Positions 23,187-33,710 of a stretch of DNA of 64,000 bases are shown one piece after another. Below the pieces are notes generated by a model that searched no databases, was not told the origin of the DNA, and was given only the letters and a program-made list of their open reading frames with translations. This DNA comes from Talinum fruticosum. Lineage: Eukaryota; Streptophyta; Magnoliopsida; Caryophyllales; Talinaceae. The position numbers were made by a program, and so were the translations under genes. The DNA is taken from positions 682,001 through 746,000 of the forward strand of contig JAITYX010000087.1 of assembly GCA_021018815.1 (NCBI GenBank), in the 5' to 3' direction. How positions within the stretch are numbered: the first letter of the stretch is position 1; every line of letters begins with the position of its first letter.

Positions 23187-23680
23187 GCGCTGGCAAAAAC
23201 AACGGATTCAGGTCAATTAGGTTCGGACAATTCAGATATTCGGACAAAAACACCATGCTTGGACCCTATCCGAATTGCGGATTCGGACGTCTTGACCGGA
23301 CTCCAAACCTAAATGTCCGAATTTTTGATATGAATTTTTGAAAATTGAACTGAAATTATGTATGTGACTCGAACTCGAACTCAAATTTTCAATGTCCGAA
23401 ACCGAATGTCCGGATATTTTATTGAAAATTTTGTAAAGTTTGGATTAAATTATACCTAAAACTGCATGACTGAATGTCCAAACCCGATTGCCCGATTGTT
23501 CGAATTTATCCAAATCCGAATAAGTCACAAAATTTGGACACTCAAAACCCGACCCAAATTTTAATTCGAGGCATGACCGATTGTCCGAATTTAAAATTCG
23601 GACAAAAAAAAGTGATTGGACCCGATTTTTTCGGATCGCACAAATTCGCACTATCGAGTCGGACGGATTTTTGACAGCGC
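23187..23680. mobile_element. MITE with GCGCTGKCAAAA termini
   Basis: 494 bp between TA|GCGCTGGCAAAAAC and TTTTTGACAGCGC|TA. The inverted ends match at 12 of 13 positions and TA flanks both sides. The inside is a series of degenerate TCGGACATTCGG / CCGAATGTCCGA motifs. A shorter relative is at 48343-48599. I cannot assign the superfamily; the TA flanks are compatible with a Tc1/mariner-type target. Confidence 0.65.
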
Positions 23681-23689
23681 TAATTTGGT

Positions 23690-24169
23690 GTGTACATTTT
23701 GTATATATGGGTATATGATATAACGACTGGCTTTGATAGGTGTCCCATTTGACGAAGAAAGAGTGTGTGTGTGAGGGGAAGAGAGATAGGTTTTCTTTTT
23801 TGTTTTTTTGTCGCTTGAAGAGTTGATGGAAACATGAATTGGAAGTTTTTTTATTTTGGGGAATTTTTTGGGGGGTGTTGGGGCGAAAAAATGAAACATT
23901 TATTTTGGTGGGATTTTGTGGGAGAAGGGGGCAAGTAGGAAAAATATTTGGTGGTTAGTGGACCATTTCATAAATCACAAATTCAGTGGGAAATTGTTGG
24001 GGAATTAGACTTTAAAAAATTAAAATTGTTTATTGGTGGAGTTTTAGAGGAAATTTAGAGGCGAATTTTTTAGCGTTACTATAATAGTGGAAAAATAGTG
24101 GTAAATTTCCCACTTGGAACTTTTTAGTGGGGAAATGCAGTTGGAAATTTGTTATGTTTTTGGTAGTGA
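23690..24169. mobile_element. CACTA-like end, truncated
   Basis: The stretch ends ATGTTTTTGGTAGTG at 24169, in inverse CACTACCAAAAACAT, a plausible CACTA terminus. It is preceded by repeated GTGGGAAATTT / AAATTTCCCAC motifs that resemble a subterminal array of another CACTA family. No matching left end was found, so it is either a solo end or misread. Confidence 0.35.
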
Positions 24170-25690
24170 GAAAAACAAGCAAGGGAATAGAGTACATATC
24201 ATTCCTCAATGCTTTCTTCTAAAGCTGATCAAAATTGACCCGACCTGAAAATCTAATTCGAATTCGTCCGTTTTTGGGTTTTGGACATGATTTTTTGATC
24301 GGAAGTAAAAAAATACCGAACCCGAAATATAGGTAAATTAACGAGTAAAACCCGATCCAAACTCGTTCGACCCGTTGGGTCGAGGGTAATAAAAACAACA
24401 ATTTTAGTTTTGTAACTTATTGATTTAATGTTTTATGCCCATTATTTTCTTTCCCGTTATCAATCTTTTAGTAATAGTTATTTATCATATGACATTATTT
24501 AAAGAGACATTGCATATTTATCGCAATCATTCACAAATGAATACTAATACTATTTTATTTCTCAACTTCTTTCTCATAAAAAAACATTATACAAAAACTA
24601 TAAATAGTTAATTTCATAACATATGTATGAGTTCAAATGGTATGATATATTAAAAACATTAAAAGTGCACAAGTCATACTGTTGTATTTTTGGTGAAGTG
24701 AATATTTATAGTCACATCTTCATTAATATACTTTTGGTTTGTAGAAATAATATTACTATAATGATGTAAAATTTTAATGCTATAATTAAAAATAATAATC
24801 TAGTTTATTGTAAATCTCTAATTTTTATTTATTTGAAATTATTTTACTTATACTTGAACAATAGCGCCTAGGATGAGCAATAAGCCGTGTTAAACGAGTC
24901 AAATTATTGTTAATGAATATAATGGGTCGATTACGCCTATCCAGGTCAACCATATTTTGATATGTTTTAAATACAAGTAAATATGCATATAAATCTCTTT
25001 ATTATAATAGAAGAGATGAAATAAATATCGGAACCTTAAACGAATCACTAACGAGAATATGTCATTATTATTCAATCCATTATTGATCCAACCTTTTATT
25101 AGCCTTATTTAAATGTGTCAAACGGTCAAGTCGCTTGACTCGGAGATATCTTCACGTAAATATCATAATGAAAGTTTTGAATATTTTTTAATATTTTTTT
25201 ACAAAATGTAAATATTATAATTTTTAGTAGAACTATGGACAATTCAAGCAAATATGCTGAATTTTTATAATTAAAAAAAGGAAAATAATTGATAAAAATG
25301 CGGCCTCAACCAGGTTGGTCGACCCAAAACCTGTATAACCCGATATACAACCTGTCTATATTTTACCCAAACCTAAAATACATTCGATCCATATTTAATC
25401 CACCTGCCCGAATTAATAGGTCTACTCACTCCAGTCTTGTAAAACAACGAAGCAAGTTTGACTAGACAAACATGGATGACTAACGTACACACTTTTTTGT
25501 TTTTTTTTTTTCCTCTAGAGAAACGAAGGAAAATAACTACCTGTATCCACCAACTATACAAATAGAGGCTGGCACTACGACAAAGGATAAAAAGGAAATG
25601 GCTGACCTCATTCAGGGTTTCTACATCAAAACTACTTGGAATGAAAACCCATAGGGAAGGTTTTGAGGATAAGACATTTCAGGCAGACAC
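24170..25690. other. AT-rich intergenic DNA
   Basis: 1.5 kb, strongly AT-rich, with scattered GACCCGAC / GGGTCG motifs at both ends (24230-24380 and 25310-25430) that may be the remains of an old repeat. No gene seen. Confidence 0.5.

Positions 25691-25746
<56 letters not shown>
25691..25746. repeat. (ATT)n microsatellite
   Basis: About 18 uninterrupted TTA/ATT triplets, 40 bp left of the Gypsy A target site. A similar array lies at 45703-45736, to the right of element A. Confidence 0.95.
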
Positions 25747-25788
25747 GCGCTTTCAATTTAGGATGTATTTTTTTGACGTCTATAATAG

Positions 25789-26408
25789 TGTTTCCGGAGA
25801 AATCCGAGTTGATGATGTGGATTGATGATTCGGAGAGAGGAAGGATTTACCGCTCCGGTTCCGAGGACGTGGCACGATCGATCCGAGTCCGAGTGACGAC
25901 CGCTTGAACCTGCAAAAGGCGAAGCCCGGGTGGTGGATCCCGGGAATGCCCCTCCGACGCTCAAGTTAGTATCCGATTAAGTTGAATGGATCGAGGAGAT
26001 CTTCCTCGATGTGCGTGGGGTGATTCCTTGGGAGACGAGAAGATTTCCAAAGATGGAAGTTCTCGAGATGAGTGCCGATGAACGTTTATGAACGTTATGA
26101 ACGTGGATGAGTGTTGAGAGCTTAGGAGCTTGAGAACTTGGATTATCCAAAAGGTGAGATGTCTTGTCAAATGAACATAACATAACCTCTCTTGAGATTG
26201 GGAAATGGTGAGTATTTATAGGAGATTTTAAAGGGGTAAAACGGTACTTTACCATGGTTTAGGAGAAACCCTAGCCCTAGTGGGCTTTGGGCTTTTACCG
26301 GCTCGTTAAGGGTTATCTTGGGCCGATTCCTCCCTTATCCAACTGATTAGGCCTAGTTGGCCGATGATGTGGCGGGTGACCTGGTATTGTCCAGAAATAT
26401 CCGAATCA
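25789..26408 (-). repeat. Gypsy A 3' LTR
   Basis: 620 bp; on the minus strand it runs TGATTCGGATATTTC ... CTCCGGAAACA. A TATA-like box (TATAAATA on the minus strand) is at 26213-26220. The adjacent CGTGAGGGGCTAAA (minus, 26409-26422) is the likely polypurine tract. Confidence 0.93.
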
Positions 26409-26516
26409 TTTAGCCCCTCACGTTCGCTCGCATGCCTCCCGAGGTAGGTAGGTGGAATGTGGAGCCCATTCCGCTATGCCTTTATGACCCCAAGTTCTTA
26501 TAAATAGAGGTGAATC

Positions 26517-27131
26517 TTGAGGAAGATAGTAAGTTTCCCCATCTTTACTCTTCTCCTTTCTCTTGCCTCGAAGAAAATGATTGTTGGAGCGCTTCCGGTC
26601 GGATACGAAAAGTTGTGCCCTTGCTTCAATCGAGATGAGGCCGAGCAAACAGCGATGGAGCGTCGCCGGCCATCCTTTGTCGTGGAAACGTTTTACTAGC
26701 TTCTCATCGATGATGCTTGGAAGATGAGGTTGATAAACGATGGTGAGGAGTATGATAAATTGTTTCAAGCCACGATCCGCCCTGAGTGGGATATTCTTGA
26801 GGCCTGGGTGGAGCGCAACCATGATCTCTTCGTCGAACTTCGGGCAACGAACCCGAGCTTTTCAACAAGCGATGCGGCGGGAGGAGGGGCCGCTTCGAGT
26901 GTTGGCTCGTCTTCTAATCCTCCTATAGAGAGTGGCGAGTCGGTGGATGGCCCTTCAACCCACTCCTTTAATGAATGTGGGATTTGCCCAAGGCAAAGGG
27001 GAGTGGCCTCCCTGCGGAAAAGAAGAGAAACCTTCCGACGGAGAAGAAGAGGAACCTTCCAGGCGGAGAAAAGAGGAACCTTCCGAAGGAGAAGTGATGT
27101 GGTAGCCGGGGTCCTCATTCCGTCTAAGTAG
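26517..27131 (+). pseudogene. Antisense ORF beside the Gypsy A 3' LTR, one stop
   Basis: A plus-strand frame, opposite to the element's own genes, open for about 205 codons except for one TAG at 26697-26699. It reads MRKIVSFPIF at the start (26517; an internal ATG at 26577 is an alternative), then VGYEKLCPCFNRDEAEQTAM, LLIDDAWKMRLINDGEEYDK, IRPEWDILEAWVERNHDLF, a Ser/Gly-rich linker and a basic tail. The tail comes from a ~24-bp tandem repeat (27017-27098) that in another frame gives KKRNLP three times, NLS-like. Tat-lineage elements are known to carry extra antisense ORFs near the 3' LTR; I do not recognise this protein. Whether element B has it cannot be seen because B leaves the window. 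Confidence 0.5.
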
Positions 27132-27365
27132 TGTAACTCGTTGTGTAATAGTATAGCCATAGCGTCGTAGCGTAGTATCTTGAGTTTTAGACGCTTTGCT
27201 TCTCTTGTAATGGGCACTCGTGCGTTCTTGTCTTAATGAATGAATGAATGAATGAAGCTTGCTTTGTTAACTTTGTCTTTCTTCGCCTTCCTGTCTTGTC
27301 GTTGACGTTCTGCTGTGAAGAATGATTTTTACTTAACCCCTTGAGCTTAGAGAGTAATTTTTGAG

Positions 27366-28600
27366 CGACCTTTCAGCTCCCGGAGGCTTGAAAGTGCTTG
27401 AGTATGGATATCTCGCTAGGGAACATCCCACGAAGAATACGACCTCTTAACTTTAAGTTAGGAGTGCGAGTGCCCATGACGGATTGGCTCTTCGCGCGAC
27501 CTTTCGATTCTTGAAGGTTCGAAAGTGCGTGAGTCTCGCTAGGGAACATCCCACGGAGAACGCGACCTCTTAACTTTAAGTTAGGAGTGCGAGTGCCCAT
27601 GACGGAATGGGTCTTTGCGCGACCTTTCAGCTCCCGAAGGCTTGAAAGTGCTTGAGAGATAACTTCTTGTAGGGTACCACTCTATGGGGCTGAAAGTGTG
27701 ATCTTCGGCTCCCGGAGGCCAAGTTGTCGCTGAGTGCAAATTGACTCGGGACCCCAAAGGATAGCCCCTTGTGAAAGTAGAGATGCGACTTGTCGGCCCC
27801 GAAGGCTAAGTCGTTGCTTGATGAGCTTTCGGGCCTTGCTCGTTTTGTTTTTGCCATTCTTGCGATTTTTGTGATGATGATTTGATTTGACTTTTACTTA
27901 ACCCCTTGGGGCTAAAAGGAGTCTTGCGGGAGGATGAGTTTTCTTGTGATCCCTCTGGAGCCCTCAGGCGTCCCAGCCCCTATGTGCCTCGGATTCGAAG
28001 GGAGTGAGTTTGCCCATGGTAGCGATGTCATGGGTCTTTTACGCGACTTTTCATCTCCTGGAGGCTTGAAAGTGCTTGAACGTAAGTATCTCGCGTGGGC
28101 ATATCCCTCGAAAACGCGACCCCTAACCCGAAGTTAGGAGTGCAAGTGCCCATGCGGACATGGGTCTTTACACGACCTTCTAGCTCCCGTGGGCTTAGAA
28201 ATGCATGATTCTCGAGCGCGATCTCCTAACCTTAAGTTAGGAGTGCAAGTGCCCATGCAGACATGAGTCTTTACGCGACCTTCCAGCTCCCGTAGGCTTA
28301 GAAGTGCATGATTCTCGCTAGGGAGCATCCCACGGAGAGCGCGACCCTCGAACCTTAAGTTAAGAGTGCGAGTGCCCATGCGGACATGGGTCTTTACACG
28401 ACCTTCCAGCTCCCGTAGGCTTAGAAGTGCATGATTCTCGCTAGGGAACATCCCACGGAGAGCGCGACCCCTAACCTTAAGTTAGGAGTACGAGTGCCCA
28501 TGCGGACATGGGTCTTTACGCGACCTTCCAGCTCCCGTAGGCTTAGAAGTGCATGATTATGTGTCCTCCGAGAGGTGTTCCTTTTATGAAGTTAGGCGTA
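27366..28600 (-). repeat. ~123-bp tandem repeats in Gypsy A
   Basis: About eight units, 102-133 bp, the regular ones 123 bp apart (for example starts at 28274 and 28397). Each has a CGCGACCTTYCAGCTCCCG box, an AACATCCCACGGAGA box, a near-palindrome CTAACCTTAAGTTAGG and a stem CCCATGCGGACATGGG. On the element's sense strand the units stay open and give a ~41-residue repeat (MGTRTPNLRL...LRELEGR). Element B has the same array at 63055-63560. Tandem arrays in the 3' region of Tat-type elements are a known source of satellite DNA. Confidence 0.88.
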
Positions 28601-28789
28601 CAATTTTTAGCTCCCGGAGGCTAAGTTATCGCTACCGTAACTTCGAAGGATGTCCCCTTGTGGAGATGGAAACATGAGTTATTAGCTCCCGGAGGCTAAG
28701 TCGTTGCTTGTCGTCGAGAGACGTTTTGGCTTCGAAATCACATGCTTCGTTGCGGAAATATTTTTTCGAAGTTACGTAATTTTTATTTT

Positions 28790-29890
28790 TTTATTTTTAT
28801 TTAAGACTCCCAAACCCGACCCCTCCTACCGACCTCTAAGACCGACTCCCGAGACCGACTTCTAACTATGACTGTTTACCCGGACCATTTGCTCGTGGCG
28901 CAGACCCACTCTTTCCTTCTTGGCCCGAGTCCTACTCTTTCGGCCCACTCTCTCTCCCGCAGCCTCCTTCACTCTCTCTTTGGGCTCGGCTTCCTTCCCG
29001 CGACCCACATCTCCTCTCCCACTCCCGGGGCTTTCTCTCTCGTTGGGCCCGCTCTCTCCCCTGGCCCACTTTTTAAACCCTCTCCCTCACGCGTCTCTCT
29101 CTTCTAGCTCGTTGCCCTAGCTGCGCCCCCTCCCCGCTGCTGCTGCACCCGCCCTCACACTCGCACTCGATCGGACCCCCACCCCCAGGACCGACCCCTA
29201 ACCCCGACCCATGGAGCCGACCCCTCCCCTCACCCTTTCCCTCCTCTCGCTCATTCTCCCTCCCTCTCGGTCCCCTGTTCCGCTGCCGCTGCCCCCACCC
29301 CCTACTGCGCTCGGCGGGACCTGCTACCCCACGACCGACCACCTAACCCGAGGCTCGGGACCGAGCGCTCGTCCCGACCCGGAGCCGACCCCTCTCGGCC
29401 TCTCTCGCGCGCTCTCGCTCTCGCTCACACTCGGCTCTCTTTCTCCTCACGTCGTTCATGCTCGGTTTCGCCCTCTCCCCCTCTCACCCGGACTCGGTCC
29501 TCCCTGCACCGACCCCTCCCCCGACCCCTCACGCCCTCCGCTCCGGCATTCCACTCTCTCTCTCGCATTCCACTCTCTCTCGCTCACCTCTCCGCTCGGA
29601 CTCGGTCCTCCCGGACCGACCCCTCACCCCGACCCCCGAGACCGACCCCTCCCCCGACCCCTCACACCGACCCCTCACCCTCTCATCCTCTCGCTCGCAC
29701 TCTGCGCTCGCTCTCGCACGCTCGGCTCTCCCTCCCGCCGACTCTCTCTCTCTCGCCTCTCCGTTCGGACTCGGTTCTCCCAAGACCGACCCCCATCCCG
29801 ACCCCTCACACCGACCCCTCACCCCGACCCCTAATACCGACCCTCGCCCTTCTACGCTAGTCCTACCGAAGCAAACACCAAAAAATACCC
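28790..29890. repeat. C-rich ACCGACCCC repeat block in Gypsy A
   Basis: About 1.1 kb of pyrimidine-rich DNA made of irregular ACCGACCCCTC and CTCTCGCTC units. Open frames through it are Pro/Ser/Leu low-complexity and not credible proteins. Element B holds only about 100 bp of GGTCGGTCTTAGGGG-type sequence at the same place (62700-62790), so the block is strongly length-variable. Confidence 0.75.
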
Positions 29891-29899
29891 AAACCCAAA

Positions 29900-29917
29900 C
29901 CCTAACCCTAACCCTAG
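29900..29917. repeat. Short interstitial telomere-like motif
   Basis: Nearly three copies of CCCTAA, the complement of the plant telomere unit TTTAGGG minus one base, preceded by AAACCC variants. Too short to imply a chromosome end; probably part of the C-rich block's evolution. Confidence 0.6.
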
Positions 29918-30639
29918 AAAATTTAATTTTTTATTTTTATTATGTTGGCATATTTTTGGGGAAACATTCCGGACCAATTTTATGCGTAAAAATTTTGCAA
30001 AGGGGCGGAAAAATACCGACCTCGATTTTAGAGCGAAGAAATTATAGGCTCCTTCGGATGGAAAATATCAACCCAATTCGTAGCGGAAATACGATGGCCT
30101 GGCTCCGTTAGTCGAAACATGTTGGGCGTTTTATGATTGAGAAAAATCAAAACCCATTTTCGTTGAACTCGTGTTGACTCCACGTTGAGCTTAAATATAT
30201 CAACTCTTTAGTGTGGGCCTTCGTAAGGTGCCTTTGATTGTACCCAAGTCGTAATTTTACGTTGGAGGTCTTCATCGGCTTCTCGTTTGCCTTCGAGCTT
30301 GATGTCGTCAAACGACGTTTAGCGTTGGGCTATAATAACGACCGTGTGCCTTGACGGCCAAAAATCTTCTTCGTCTTCAATTTGCGAACCATCGCTCCCT
30401 TCATTTTTAGGAGAAATGTGGGGACTCGATTATCCTTTGCCGGAATCCGGAGCTAAGCCGTCGTAGATTGAACCCTGTAGCGTTGGAGCGGTTTCTTGCT
30501 GAACAAGAGCGTTCTTCAAGGGCGTTGACCTTGTGCCTTTTTCCGGTGACTTAAGGCTTGAGTGATGTCTCTTAGAGATCCTCTATGATCTTATGTGATC
30601 TTTGTTTGTCGAGTCGCGTACGCTCGTAATTTTTCGTCC

Positions 30640-30888
30640 AAGAGGCCTTTCTTTTGACGAATGTACGCATCCGAGGACCATAGTCGTTCTCTTCATGCTT
30701 GGCATTTACTTGTGTTATGCTTGGATCTTACTCGAAGATCTTACTTTGGAGTCAAGCTCTTTGGCCGTATCAATCCCTTAGGAAGAAGCGCCAAAGGAGG
30801 GGAGATCCCCGAGGATGACGGCGTTGGCGAGGATGCCAAAGATGGCTCCGAGGATTGGCCCCCTCCCATGACTCTTTGTGGGATATGA
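30640..30888 (+). CDS. Conserved antisense small ORF with a hydrophobic helix (Gypsy A copy)
   Basis: Plus-strand reading opposite to gag. At 30662-30720 one frame gives TIVVLFMLGIYLCYAWILL, a single hydrophobic helix; the next frame, from about 30740, gives GVKLFGRINPLG, AKGGEIPEDDGVGEDAKDGS, EDWPP. In element B (62486-62199) the same two parts are in one frame, so copy A has one base fewer at about 30735. Open-frame conservation across copies hints at coding, but the family is unknown and no start context supports translation. Confidence 0.35.
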
Positions 30889-31084
30889 GTTATTTTTACG
30901 TCCCGAGTGCCATTATGACTTGATACTCTTTCGTTTTTCTTGAACTTTTATCTTCGACTAATCCTTGCTTTGATGCTTGTTGGATGCTCACTTGCCTCGT
31001 TGGTTCTTTTTATTGTTGCCGATTTTTGCTTTCTTGCCGCTTGGGGCACATGATCACTCTTCATCATAGTTGGGTCTTCTTTGA

Positions 31085-31345
31085 GTTTTACAACTTGGCT
31101 ATCCAAGGGGATTGTATTAGCCCCAGTCTTGCCCCCAAAATCGGCACAATGAAAAACATACAACGAAAGAAACTAGCAGCGTAGCTGCCTTAGGGGTCAT
31201 ATTAGCCCCTACTTTTTCTTCTAACTTTGACAAAGTTAAGAAAATACAAAGAAAGGAACCGAGGGCTTGGGCGCTCTAGGGGTTTGTATTAGCCCCTATT
31301 CATGCCCCCAAGACCGTCTTAAAGTAAAGTGTGAGACGTAAAGAT
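31085..31345 (-). repeat. Three ~90-bp direct repeats with GGGGCTAATACAA core
   Basis: Three tandem units each with TTAGCCCC (plus strand) and a GAAAGGAAC/CAACGAAAG box. The same three units occur in element B at 61800-62015, so they are an old, conserved feature of the element. Confidence 0.75.
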
Positions 31346-31699
31346 GTGGAAAGCTTGCTCGTTGTATTAATAAAAGGTTAAAGTCCTTACGGAAGGGAGG
31401 AATGTGTGCCCCCGTTGAGCGCTTTCGAAAAAGTCGCGTCAATCGTGGGTGATTCCTTTACAAAATCTTTGGGACTTAGGCTGGGTGGGTCTTTAAAGAA
31501 AGGCCCCCACGCTAGACAATGAGCTCGCACTATCTACATAAGCACCATCATCTCATGAGTTCGATGTCTTCGGGAGGCACAAGCCGGACCTTGACATAAT
31601 CTTCCGTGGTGGTGAGGCACACCATCATAGTCTTGGAGACTTTGGTTGGGGCTCCGCTTTTAGCTTCTTACCATTAGGATCATCATGAGTCTTCCCCTC

Positions 31700-32207
31700 C
31701 TCTTTCGCTTCTCTATCAAAGGTCGAAGGCTTACTATATAGCATTCACGCGCGGTCTTTTGGTCTCCATAGGTCTCACCTACGGATCCATCATCAAGCTC
31801 ATACTTCATGAGGAGAAGGTATGGAGTGATGACAGCTTTGATCTGGTTGAGGGTGGGACGTCCAATGATGACATTGTAGGCGAAGCGATGTCGATCACTA
31901 GGAATTTGACTTCGACGTTTCGGCCCTGGACCTTCTCTCCAACCCCGACTGGTAGGCGGATTATGCCTATGGGGTGTATCGTCCGCCCTCCGAATTCAAC
32001 GACGGGATTGAGCAGGGAAACCAGATTCGAGGGGAATACTTTAGTCTGTCTTAGGTATTCCATGGTAATGACGTCTACCGAGCTCCCTGTCTCGATAAGA
32101 ACCCCGGGAACTATGGCGTCCGAAATCTTCAATGTGATGACCAAAGGATCCTCATGTGGGGCGGCCATGCTTTTCAAATCTTGTTCTCCGAAGGTCACTG
32201 TGGGCAC
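31700..32207 (-). pseudogene. Gypsy A aspartic protease, catalytic Asp altered
   Basis: The protease matures Gag. On the minus strand MPTVTFGEQDLKSM opens at 32207, and the catalytic loop reads PGVLIETGSSVDVI: the codon at 32093-32091 is GAG (Glu) where element B has GAC (Asp) in VLIDTGSS. The body continues with GGRTIHPIGIIRLPVGVGEK and EVKFLVIDIASP. The later NVIIGRP-type motif is shifted out of frame (about 31870-31850) and the end corresponds to ARECY and the PEDIKLM stop seen in B. Glu is not a known working substitute in retroviral-type proteases. The change lies in a TCGAG context where copies in this window often differ, so a sequencing error is possible. Confidence 0.82.
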
Positions 32208-33710
32208 CTTCGGAGGTGGAGGTTGGCCGGTGATCCGGACTTGTTGAGCGCTCCCGAGGTGAGCCTTCCGGGAGGAGAGGGTCGTGCCCCTGCAAATCCC
32301 CAGCGATAGTGGCTACAATCTTAGTAGCATCGTCATCATCATAGTGCTCATATCCTTGCCTTGAAGAACCTCCTTGTGCTCCATGAGTATCTTTTTTGAG
32401 GAAGCGATCAATTTGCCCATTATTCGCCAACTTCCCAAGCGCCTTCTTTAACGCGCGACACTCTGTAGTGTTGTGTCCAGCTTTTTCATGAAATTCGCAA
32501 TATTTGTTAGAAGCTCGCGCTTTCGCAGGAGTGGCCATGGGAGGTGATTTTTGAGCATTGGGTGCCCTTTGATCTCCATCAAAATACTCGGGGGTCGGTG
32601 TTGAAGCGGTGGTCAACTTCATTTCGAGGATTAAATTTTCCGTCTCCTCCTTTCTTTCGACCTCATCTCCTTCCTCCGCACGGATCTCCGTGGCCTGAAT
32701 AAAGTCGGTCGCCTTTCGGAGTGCTTCGCCAAGGTGGACACCTTTTGTTTAGCGAGGAAAATTTGAATCTTTGCTTCGAGTCCGTTAAGGAAGGCGGTGT
32801 AGGCGACTCCGTCTTTTCGGTCGAGAGATAAGGACGACCTCTCCATGAAACCTTCGGACATAGTCTTTAAGGGTCTCGTTTCTCCCTTGCTTAATCTTGG
32901 AGAGGTGGATCCTAGTCTTCTTACGCTTGCAACTCGCAATGAATTGTGCGACGAACTTCTCGCATAGCTCTTCAAAGGAAGAGATGCTCCCTTGGGGAAG
33001 ATTGTTGAACCATTTCTATGCGACTCCATTTAGTGTAGCAGGAAAGAATCGGCAGTAGGTTGCATCGTCCCCGTCCCGAACGTACATGTGGGACTTGTAG
33101 TACGCCAAGTGATCTTCGGGATCGGTTGTGCCATTGTATGGATCAATGTTTGGAACCTTTATCTTCTTCATTCGGGGAGCATTCATAATCTTCTTCGAAA
33201 ATGGAGTGTTGAAAGTATTATGGGTTGGCCTTGAATCGGAGCCGGAGATGGGAACAGCGTGGGGTTGGTGGCGTGGAACTTCCACCGGGGAAGGACTCTT
33301 CCTCCTCTCAAATCGAGGAGGAGTGCGCCTGGTCCTCTCCGACTTCTAGGGACCCTTTAGATTTGATTTCTCATGACGCCTTTCTCATGATCGCTCCCGC
33401 TCTCGGGCGGTAGACCGCTCTTGGTTGCGCCTTGGGGCATTGCGGGCTCGATGAGAATTGCGGCTACGTGTAGCTGATCGTGCGGGACCGGCGGACCTTA
33501 TGATCCCCGGGGCCTTCGCTCCGTGTTTGGGGCAAGGGCGTCGCCATGATCGTCGAACCGGGCGAACGCCTGTTGTGGCTAGCATAAGGGGTCGAGGCCG
33601 TGTGCGAAGTTGCAACATTCTCGTTGGCTTTATGGAGAGCTTTCTTTGCATCGATAATCCCTCATGCATCGCCTTCTTCGTGACGCCTTGTCGGGAGGGC
33701 ACTTGGGCTG
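32208..33710 (-). pseudogene. Gypsy A gag, main part
   Basis: Capsid and nucleocapsid of the Gypsy element. Landmarks on the minus strand: KIKVPNIDPYNGTTDPEDHL and YYKSHMYVRDGDDATYCRFF (33180-33050), the Retrotrans_gag opening; further capsid in a second frame to about 32640; and a zinc knuckle CEFHEKAGHNTTECRALKK (about 32505-32450), the CX2HX4HX4C form of Tat-like elements. Then GKLANNGQIDRFLKK and the link to protease. An RS-rich region (33500-33390) lies upstream. The N-terminal part is displaced to 44490-44904 by the nested Copia insertion at 33711. Several frame changes are needed. Confidence 0.85.

Noticed and set aside
26418..26822. 134-codon minus-strand ORF next to the Gypsy A 3' LTR
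   Set aside because: It overlaps the antisense ORF 26517-27131, which has the more protein-like composition; no retroelement domain is visible on the minus strand here.
29900..29917. Telomere or telomere-proximal location
   Set aside because: Fewer than three CCCTAA units, with one base short of the plant repeat, inside a retrotransposon.
29211..30111. Two long plus-strand open frames (207 and 217 codons) in the C-rich block
   Set aside because: They are Pro/Ser/Leu/Thr low-complexity translations of ACCGACCCC/CTCTCGCTC repeats, open in several frames at once, and the block is absent from the sister copy B.
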